The notes under the pieces are model-generated. The model worked only from the letters and a program-made list of their open reading frames with translations, was not told the origin of the DNA and did no database searches. The position numbers and the translations under genes were made by a program. Below, piece by piece: positions 56,352-64,000 of a stretch of DNA of 64,000 bases. Source of the stretch: Perkinsus marinus ATCC 50983 (Eukaryota > Perkinsozoa > Perkinsida > Perkinsidae); assembly GCF_000006405.1 (NCBI RefSeq), contig NW_003216689.1:73414-137413 (forward strand), written 5' to 3'. How positions within the stretch are numbered: the first letter of the stretch is position 1; every line of letters starts with the position of its first letter.

Positions 56352-57605
56352 TTAGCCTCCTTTCTTGGCCCTGTTGAATGCATCTCTGTGGAGCCACCCC
56401 AGACTTCGGTCTTACGACAGTCCGATTGGTCATAGCCCTATATTGAAATGGCCACGACCATTATCATTAGTACTACCTCGAGGAACCTGTAACGGACCTG
56501 TCCAGCAAGTCCACAGCTTGGACAGACGTCATGCTCTCCTCCAACGTGGTTATACCGAGCATCCAATGCTGCTCGAAGCTAAGACATCGAAGACTCTATC
56601 GGCTCTTAGTGAGAAGAGCATCTCCCTACCTGTTTAGCTTCTCGAATGGATTCCTCATGCTCTCTTTCCCGCTTACGAGTGTCTATACTGTTCCCAACTT
56701 GTTGTAAAAACTCACGGGCTTTGGTTTCATCACGATCGCTAGCAATGTTGATAATCTGATGATAATTAAAGTCTCCATCAGCCTCATTCCAACTGACCTT
56801 TTCCCGCGTAATGGTAGAGCCATGATCTTGTTCTACAAGATGCTTCAATGGATCCACAATCTTCTTCAAGTTCAATCTATAATCACCGGTATCAGCACCA
56901 TACTCATCGTAAAGATACTGTTCAATCGCATCAGCCAACCAGACCAAGTCAGGCACTGTGATAACCAATCTCGCAGGCTTAATACAGTGTCCACCTTCCT
57001 GAGACCATGACCATCACTCACCATCGATCAGCAAACCGTAGAGTACATCAGTTCCCTTTCCCACCACTGTGTCGACCTTCCAAACATTGATAAGCTTATT
57101 CGCTGAAGCCCTGATACATTCTCGCGTGTTACTATGATACCACTCCTTCGCCAATTCATCCTGCACTGCCTTACAACTAAAGACACTCCGATTCTGCTGA
57201 GGTACGAGCAGTAGCATGGCCATATAAATAGACGTCAGTTTAAGAGACTCCGGGTCATCTTTCTCTCGAGCAGATACCAACTTGGCCAACACAGTGGCAA
57301 TTGAAAAATCCCATCGTGCATCAACACACTGAGATCAATTATTATTGACAACCAAAATCGCTGAGGAGTTGCTTACTGCATCGACTAGAGCACCGGTAAC
57401 CATATGCTTGGCAGAATACCTGAGCTGCCCGTTGGCCTGAACTGCCTTCTTCCCCTTATGAACAGCTGACATCGTGCAGAACTGGAGAGAAAGGGGAGGT
57501 CGCAGGTTCGAACCCCGCACGATGCCATTAATATCCCCTCTGCCTTCAATAACACTACAACCAGAATCACCATTCCGCTTCTCCAAAAGAAAATCACAAG
57601 GCATG
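56352..57605 (-). CDS. hypothetical multi-exon protein
   Basis: Start ATG at 57605: MPCDFLLEKRNGDSGCSVIE, then after a 39-nt T-arm intron FCTMSAVHKGKKAVQANGQL, HMVTGALVDAVSN, TSIYMAMLLLVPQQNRSVFS, CKAVQDELAKEWYHSNTREC, LVITVPDLVWLADAIEQYLY, DPLKHLVEQDHGSTITREKV and a coiled-coil KREREHEESIREAKQ. The last exon may end NRAKKGG at 56352. No family is recognised; the GDSG string is not evidence of a serine protease because no other protease motif is present. Helical, soluble. It starts 85 bp after the NTPase stop. Confidence 0.5.
57482..57520 (-). repeat. 39-nt intron consisting almost wholly of a T-arm
   Basis: Joins GDINGI to FCTMSAV. The intron is GTGCGGGGTTCGAACCTGCG then ACCTCCCC and a pyrimidine tract to CCAG. 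The T-arm can be read on either strand because TTCGAA is palindromic. CATCGTGC and GCACGATG flanking it (partly in exon) form an 8-bp stem. Confidence 0.8.
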
Positions 57606-57690
57606 ATTATTAGGTATGATCTTAGACGACGCTGACAGCTTCCATCTAAGACAGTACCATCACCCACCACAGGCACTCCCACTGTGGGTC

Positions 57691-58455
57691 CTACAAATGA
57701 GAGTTGACGAAAGGTATCATCGCCAGCTCCAAAGCATGAGCATAATAACGATCTCGGCACAGGCGTCCACTGGTAAGGATACCCACAGTCCCTTCTGATC
57801 GGCCCGAGTCGACACTGTATAGGAAGTAGCCCTTCATATGGCGACTACTATATACCTACCGGCCGAATACCTTATCATCAGCATGGCCCAACTCGAGCCC
57901 TTCCTCTTCCATTAACCGTTGGACTGGTGGTGGGACCTACTCTATCACTACTCTACTAAGCGATAGCTTGCCTATGACCTGGAAAGTGGCAGTCCTTGCT
58001 TCCGATACGTAGTCATGACCATGCATTGTCACACATACCCAGGCAGCTACGTGTCTGATGGTAAAGAGGCCTACAGTCAGCACCAGACAGATATCGCCCT
58101 ACAGTCGTCCATCCTCAGTCTTGAACACACCTCCTTCGAACGCAACATAGACATCAGCCTTCTCGGTTCCACGACACAACGCAGCCAAACGATTCCTCGC
58201 ACCACTACCACGACGCCTTCCAATACCACTCCTTCTACACTTCTACCGCAGAGTCTCCTCATCACCATATGGTTGATCTGATACCCCACTAGGTGTTGTC
58301 ATACCCGAGACCACCAACCTGTGCAATACGGTGACGGGTAGAGATGACCTCTAGCACTACCTCCCATTCACATAGGGCTGCAGACCAATCCTAGCTGCCT
58401 CGAGCTTAACTGGATTGGTGGAGGCTACCAATACTCGTACTACTTCGTCCGGCAT
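57691..58455 (-). CDS. inosine/xanthosine triphosphatase, YjjX/DUF84 family
   Basis: House-cleaning NTPase that hydrolyses ITP/XTP or oxidised nucleotides. Start ATG at 58455: MPDEVVRVLVASTNPVKLEA (the VxxASTNPVK nucleotide-binding N-terminus), AARIGLQPYV, then FEGGVFKTEDG, CVTMHGHDYVSEARTATFQV, EEEGLELGHADDKVFGR, and SEGTVGILTSGRLCRDRYYA with HALELA ending FVNSHL at 57691. The final motif EGAVGILTxGxxxRxxxYxxA is diagnostic. Several short introns break the middle. It shares a divergent 198-bp promoter region with RER1. Confidence 0.85.
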
Positions 58456-58653
58456 TACTAAAAAGAGAATACCTGTGCCGTCCAATTTCGTGGCGCGCGA
58501 GACTTTTTTTCTCACGTGCGACTAGTCATTTGATATTTGTTCATTCTCTGAAGATTGGATGGATTAAGTAGATGCGCGCACGTGATCTACTCTGTATCTT
58601 GTCAGGTGTACTATAACTAGTTCGTCTCCTTTTCGTGTAATTATTTTCGCATA
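58456..58653. promoter_or_regulatory. divergent NTPase/RER1 intergenic region with the 17-mer
   Basis: 198 bp between two start codons. Contains exact AATTTCGTGGCGCGCGA (58484-58500) followed by a T7 run, CACGTG palindromes (CTCACGTGCG near 58512; GCACGTGATC near 58580) and a CTTTTTAG tract just upstream of the NTPase ATG on -. It must hold the promoters or trans-splice acceptors of both genes; function of the words is inference. Confidence 0.55.
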
Positions 58654-59492
58654 ATGATGGAGCCCACTGCCCTAGATGGTATTATGTCGTCATCGTCATC
58701 AACAAGCAGTAAACAAGGAGGGGATGCAAGTCAGATAGTACAGCCGTCCTACCTTGTCAGGCTCGCTAGAGGCCTCTCTCGAATGTAATAGACTAGTCTT
58801 AGTTATAATGTGATAATTCCCTGAAGGTACACCTACTACCTAGAGAAGACTACTATCTGGACCAAGAGTCGTTGGTTGTCCTTCTTCATCGCATGTGCTT
58901 TATATGGTATCAGGGTGTATTTCCTTCAGGGTAGTAGTAGTTATTATGCTCATCACTATGGTTGAGCAAGATTATCAGGTTTTTACATCATCACCTATGG
59001 ATGGTCCATCTACCTATTAAATCTGTTTATAGGCTTTATATCCCCTCAAGTGGACGAGGATAGCAACTCTCCAGTCCTTCCAACGCGGTAATGAGAATCT
59101 TTAGGTCGACCATACAAGATTCAAAACAAGTCGTGGTATTTTTCCTCAGAGACTCGGACGAATTCAGGCCGTTCCAGCGTCGGTTACCAGAGTTCCTATT
59201 CTGGAAGAGAGCAATGCAAGCGACGTTAATCTCCATCGTGATGACGGTAGTCTTTATCGTTCGTTGCCCCCTCTTCGTCAATAACCGTCAATGTTACTTC
59301 AGTTCTTCCCCTTCTTCGATCTACCTGTATTCTGGCCTATCCTATTGGTGTACTTCATAATGCTATTCACTCTGACTATGAAGCAACAGATAAAGGTACG
59401 ACCAACGACCGTGTCACCACGCTCTTATACTCTTCTTTTAGCATATGATAAAACACAGATATGTACCTTGGTCCCACGGGAAGAAATCGTAG
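58654..59492 (+). CDS. RER1: RER1, Golgi-to-ER retrieval receptor
   Basis: Membrane receptor that returns ER proteins via COPI. Start ATG at 58654 ([20 protein letters not shown]). Exons give [129 protein letters not shown] and [16 protein letters not shown], stop at 59490. The four hydrophobic helices and the PEFxFW and FxVPVFWPIL motifs are diagnostic. Short introns interrupt each block; the C-terminal KKS is a variant dilysine tail. First + strand gene after the long - strand cluster. Confidence 0.93.
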
Positions 59493-59723
59493 TAGTCAAT
59501 ACCACTCCTTGCTCGAATTGAAGCCTTTAGATACAAGGGAAAGGAAATGAAGTGATTGCAGTGGCCATCAGTTCAAGAGCAACGAAGGAGGGAAGGAGAA
59601 GAAGGCTGACCTAATACCAACCGCTACCGGCAGGCACCATTCTCTTACATTTTCTGCAACACAGTGCTCTGAGTACCGTTCAGAATCAGCAGTCAATGTT
59701 GCTGTAGTTCACCCTGGTGTGGT

Positions 59724-61670
59724 ATGGTAATGATACCGCTGTTTTTCCTTTCCATCTTCTGTGTGCTGAGCGGTCGTACGTTGGCCGGCGACCTTTACGG
59801 GAAGAAGGACTCCTTCGTTCAAGTGTTAGATGCCAATACATTTACTAAGACTGTCGTTCAGAGTAGTAAGGGAGAGTAGAGGTTCTCAATAGGCGACGTT
59901 TGCAGGTAACGAGTTGTGGGTTGTGGAGTTTTACGCTGATTGGTGTGGTCACTGTCAACAATTCGCACCAGAGTATGAGAAGGTAATCGAAAGATCCCGG
60001 GTTCTATCCCGACTGAGGGTATTCCGTCATTTCAGGCCGCCAGTGCTCTTGCTGGGATTGTCAACTTTGCAGCTGTGAACGACCAGTCGGTGATGGGCCC
60101 CTATGGTGTTCAGGGTAGTCCAGAGGCTTTGCTAGACGCGGGTTCGATCCCTGGTTACTCCTCCTAGGCTTCCCCACCGTTAAGTTTTTCGGAGAAGACA
60201 AGTCCAAGCCTCTCGACTACAGTGGTCCGAGAGAGGCCAAAGGATTGGTCAAATACGCTCTATCCCATGTGACGACTCGCACCCTAATCCTGTGATATGG
60301 TATCATGTAGGCCAAGAAGGTCGCCAACGATCGCTTAGCCGGTAAGACCAAGCCGAAGAAGGCCAAGAAGGAGGCTGGTCGTAAATCGAAGAAGGCCGAT
60401 ACTCAGCCTGAGGGGAATGAGGATGACGTTATCGTAGGCCTCGAATGATGGGGCAGTTGATGGGGGAACTACTGCTAGGTCCTTACTGGTAGCAACTTTG
60501 ATAAGTTGGTTATGCAAGACACCAAGTCGGTATGGTTCGTCGGTGAGTTATCGTGAAGTGCCTTTATTTTTATATCACTTGTATTAGAGTTCTACGCCCC
60601 TTGGTGCGGTCATTGCAAGGCACTGGCCCCTCATTGGACGGCAGCGGCTACTCAGATGAAGGGACGAGTCAAGTTTGGGAAGGTGAAGGCTCTACCATAT
60701 CATGCAGGTCACTGTGGGTTGACCTTAGGTTGATGCTACTGAGGAGAAGTCCTTGGCTCAACGGTTCGGCGTGCAAGGGTTCCCTACTGTGAGTTGGTCA
60801 TTTACTATTATTCTCTACTCGTGGAACTACTCAGATTAAATTATTCCCGGCAGGGAAGAAGTCGGATAGCCTCGCCGTAGACTATCAAGAGCAACGAGAG
60901 ACCAGCAGTCTTGTTCAGTTTGCAGAGAAGTAAATCATCTGTCATTCCTCGTGTCATGATCAACTGCTCTGGAGTAGGTACCTTAGTTATGCTATAGAGG
61001 CTACTCAACTCCTCAGCCAGGACGATTTTGAGGACACCTGCAAGAGTACTTGGTAGCTCCATCGCGTTTAGTGTCTCCAATCGTCTCGATCAGATCGCGT
61101 CTGCGTTATCGCATTCCTACCTCATATTCTGGATTCAGGGGCTGAGCAGAGGAATGCCTATATTAAGGAGTATAACGCGGCCGTTAAAGGTAGTAATCTC
61201 AGTATATCCCAAGGTTGCCATTCCATTGTAGCTAACCCTGGTATCCCTGTCCACTACTACTGGTCACAAGGAGGAGATCAATTTGACTTTGAGGAAGCTC
61301 TTCGATTACAGTTTGGGTAATACCTTGCCTTAGTGCAACATCGTTGGGAATATCCCTTCAGTTACCCGGCCTTGGTGGCAGTCCATCTATCAAAGGGTCA
61401 CTATGGAGTCCATCGTGGGGGCTTCGATGAGGCTAATATCAGGGCCTTTGTCTCGGGCCTTATGGCTGGCAAGGTAAGCCACGTAATGATCCTATATGTA
61501 GCAATAGCAACAGCAGGTCACCCTTGACCCGCTGCCCAAGAATCTCCCTAAGCTTCACAGCGTCACTGCTTGGGATGGTAAGGATGCTGAGCCAGAGCCC
61601 GAAGAAGATATGGTAGGATCTTCAACGACTGTGAAGCGGGGAGAGAGCTTTCCTTCCTCAGGAGCTCTAA
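59724..61670 (+). CDS. protein disulfide isomerase, PDIA6/P5-type
   Basis: ER oxidoreductase with signal peptide [20 protein letters not shown]. Thioredoxin domain 1: [32 protein letters not shown]; a Lys-rich linker ([13 protein letters not shown]); domain 2: [51 protein letters not shown]. Both active sites are CGHC. The C-terminal domain is P5-specific: [67 protein letters not shown]. With the last intron (GTAGGATC...CTCAG) removed the protein ends EEDMEL at 61670, a KDEL-like retrieval signal. About ten introns; two (59983, 60115) are T-arm introns of 53 nt each. Confidence 0.93.
59983..60035 (+). repeat. 53-nt intron with sense T-arm core (PDI)
   Basis: After APEYEK, before AASALAG. Reads GTAATCGAAAGATCCCGGGT then TCTATCCCG; CGGG pairs with CCCG around the TTCTAT loop. 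Ends CATTTCAG. Confidence 0.7.
60115..60167 (+). repeat. 53-nt intron with sense T-arm core (PDI)
   Basis: Splits GVQ-G|FPT. Reads GTAGTCCAGAGGC...AGACGCGGGTTCGATCCCTGG, then acceptor-like TTACTCC and CTCCTAG. Confidence 0.78.
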
Positions 61671-62427
61671 GCACACTATTCATCGATATTGCTGGATAGT
61701 CGATCGGTGTGATCTCTCATACTTTTCGTTTTTTCTCGAGCTGTCGTAGTCGTGTTCAATTTAGTGTGAAATGGGAAAACATCATGACATCTTCTGAAAA
61801 TGGATGAGTTTGTGGGCGGAATATCACGATATATTCTGATGGTTGGAAACCCTGTAGGGAGAGAGTTGAATGTAGTGCCCCATTCCTAAGATTTTAAAAG
61901 ATGAAAAGTGAACCTTCGTGAGCTAATGTGCATCGATGCGAGTTCCGCTAAGTCGTGTTGTCGGCGTTGGATTTCACACTCACACACATACACTCCTAAG
62001 ATTCCTCTTTTTTCGTTCAAACGCCTCAATGAGAAGGTTTATGGCATGTCATTAGACAATTGTATTAATATGTATTGGCATAAGGTTTACTTGGAGCACT
62101 CGTTTGCACCTAAGTATCACCACCAATGTTACGCCGAAGTTGGGAACATACTCCAATGATAGAGAAATGCATCCTCTCCTTAGGTGTGTTGGAGAATCCA
62201 TTTCATATACGTACAAACTCGGGAGACGGACACGTAACTTCTCGCTCAACATTGGGAGTGATTGCTTTGATATATTTGGATTGAAAGTTCATCACTGATA
62301 CATAGAAACCACGAAGTATCTCCGCGTCTCATCTACGATTCCGAATTGGCCAGCTGATCAGGAAACGCAAATCGATCATGATGGCAAAACTAGAAAATCA
62401 ATAGCAGATGGGATGACGCTGCATGAA
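61671..62427. other. convergent intergenic region
   Basis: Between the PDI stop (+) and cyclophilin stop (-). AT-rich; open frames here lack motifs. It should contain both 3' ends, with no obvious hairpin. Confidence 0.45.
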
Positions 62428-63061
62428 TCATGAAAGCTGTCCACAATCCGCAATCACAACTATCTTAGCAGTCGCTCCACTGGAAGATCCAACACTTTCC
62501 ATTTTTCTCACTACGTCCATACCATCGGTAACCTTGATAACAATGACACATCATAGGACACTCGAAGGGAGGATGACTTACCTTCCCAAAAACCACGTGT
62601 TTACCGTCGAGCCAGGATGTCTTTTCAGTGCAGATAAAGAACTGGCTGCCGTTGGTATTAGGTCCAGAGTTGGCCATAGACAAGATACCAGGACCGGTGT
62701 GCTTCAACTGGAAGTTCTCGTCCTTGAACTTTACACCATAGATGGACTCACCGCCAGTCCCGTTACCTGCGGAAAAGATTCTGGAGGAACTGGAAGATGG
62801 TCAGAGAACTTCCAGGATGCGGGTACCCTTACCGTTGGTGAAGTCGCCTCCTTGACACATGAACTTCGGAATGATACGATGGAAGCTGCTGCCTTTGAAG
62901 TGAAGAGGCTTCCCGGACTTGCCGACTCCCTTCTCGCCAGTACAGAGGCAGCGAAAGTTCTCAGCTGTGATAGGGACAACATCCGCGGCTAGCTCGAAGG
63001 TCACACGGCCAACTGGTGAACCACCAATGGTGATGTCGAAGAAAACCGTAGGGTTAGGCAT
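62428..63061 (-). CDS. cyclophilin A-type peptidyl-prolyl isomerase
   Basis: Three exons (62833-63061, 62582-62766, 62428-62532) with introns of 66 and 49 nt, giving 172 aa. Start ATG at 63061: [20 protein letters not shown]. Catalytic and cyclosporin-binding residues are present: [17 protein letters not shown] (Arg, Phe, Met, Gln), [29 protein letters not shown] (Ala, Asn, Gln, Phe), [13 protein letters not shown] (Trp, Leu, His). The [12 protein letters not shown] insert is the divergent-loop form seen in plant and many protist CypA. No targeting signal, so cytosolic. The open frame continues upstream of the ATG but without homology. Confidence 0.97.
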
Positions 63062-64000
63062 TCTGATGGGATACGATAAGACCGTGTCACTGCGCCACGT
63101 ACAAGGTGAGGTAGCGATCAACCAGGAAAGACAGTAAAGCGAACTATTACATTTATCGTATATCACGTACTGATTGGAGTATTGAGGCAATGCAGCAATC
63201 TCGTCCTGCGCGATTACACCGGCCAGGCAGCAATCCGCCCTGGCGGTTTCAACCCCGTGGCCGTTTCTCAGATCTTCACTCAAGATAGCAAGTGGGAACG
63301 CGGTCGCAGTCTATCCTTGCGGCGCTGGAGACCACTTCTCATCTCTGGGTCAGCCTGCTGCATTTAGGAAACCCGACCCACACTGTGAACGGCTATGTGT
63401 CGACTCCCCCATTCTAAGGGCTTCCCTGAGGGTCCTGTGTTCTTCACGCGCGCAATATCGTGACCCCGGTTGTGACACGTGCACGATCAGCCACGCTCAT
63501 TGCTCCCTTTCCCATGAGGCATTAATTGCTAAGTCTTTTCGGCGTCGTTACGGGTTATGACCCTACATTTTTCTGTGTAGCCTCTCATTTCCCATCTTCT
63601 GATGCCCAACTCACACAACCAGTTAGAGACCTCATCATCAAGGGGCGGAGGGGTTGAGTTGCCACCAGTTATTCCGGGGTTTGGGTCAGCCGACGCTACA
63701 CTGTGTTTGAAGTCTCCCTCGCAAATGATCGTTCTTTGGTTAAGCCTGGATATAAAAGTTTTCGAGGAGTGACAGCAGAGAGAGGGGATCACGGCAGAGG
63801 GAGCCCGGAGTATTGCAGTTTACGTGAATACACCTTTAACATCAGTAATGCGCGGTTTTTGGGATCCAGTGCAGAAGAGGGGCAGATAACAAGAAAGAAA
63901 CAGCAGCGAGTCGGCGGTTCGGTGGCATCCATGGTACTTTGATGGAACGAATCCAATTTAAACCGTTTAAGATTGTGCCTTAAAACGTGGATAGGCCTTT
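63062..64000. other. right-edge region without a secure gene
   Basis: Upstream of cyclophilin. Short open frames exist on both strands, for example + 63703-63942, with no motif. A GGCGG-type GC-rich patch and TTGCTCCC-like words occur near 63430-63520. The next gene probably starts beyond the window. Confidence 0.35.

Noticed and set aside
57550-57605. GDSG string suggesting a trypsin-like protease
   Set aside because: No His or Asp motif, no secretion signal, and the residues around it do not fit the fold.

Overview
The window is eukaryotic nuclear DNA from a protist with compact, intron-rich genes. Introns are mostly 35-110 nt with GT-AG borders (one GC-AG intron is visible) and intergenic gaps are often under 200 bp. 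The protein families (Rab GDI, eL42, DDX42-type helicase, RBBP6/Mpe1 with DWNN and RING, NAA38-like Lsm protein, RER1, PDI, FKBP, cyclophilin, two calpains, endonuclease V, a tandem pyruvate kinase family) and the gene style fit a perkinsid-type alveolate such as Perkinsus. That taxonomic call is an inference from style, not from a marker gene. No rRNA gene, intact tRNA gene, CRISPR array or bacterial operon is visible.

Layout: + strand genes at the left edge are GDI (5' truncated by the window), a small zinc-ribbon protein and a SET-domain protein (1-3.2 kb). From about 3.7 to 58.5 kb every gene I could resolve lies on the - strand. In + coordinate order these are a WD40 protein, an RlmI-like methyltransferase, a RING protein, eL42, a mitochondrial carrier, a small ORF, a mitochondrial TPR-like protein, DDX42, a zinc-finger protein with an acidic tail, RBBP6/Mpe1, NAA38, a small hypothetical, a calpain of DEK1/CAPN15 type, a UBA protein, endonuclease V, a helical-repeat protein, an ER J-protein with a SANT domain, a MIT-calpain of calpain-7 type, a long coiled-coil protein, a secreted FKBP, five pyruvate kinase genes, a hypothetical protein and a YjjX/DUF84 NTPase. 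At 58.5 kb the NTPase and RER1 diverge; RER1 and a PDIA6-type PDI are on +, converging on a cyclophilin on -.

Functional grouping: glycolysis (five-copy PK cluster, 45.4-56.1 kb); ER and secretory functions (GDI, RER1, PDI, FKBP, J-protein); RNA processing (DDX42, RBBP6/Mpe1); nucleotide and DNA hygiene (NTPase, EndoV); proteolysis (two different calpains).

Most unusual signal: at least eleven introns in eight genes carry a tRNA T-arm/B-box-like core (GTTCRANNCY), in either orientation, sometimes as almost the whole intron; a twelfth lies in a probable WD40-gene intron. In two of them the pol III-style oligo-T end coincides with the 3' splice site. A second short element, AATTTCGTGGCGCGCGA, recurs six times, mostly in introns. 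Both suggest families of short intron-forming or intron-invading elements. The PK cluster also shows patchwork gene conversion between copies with divergent ends.
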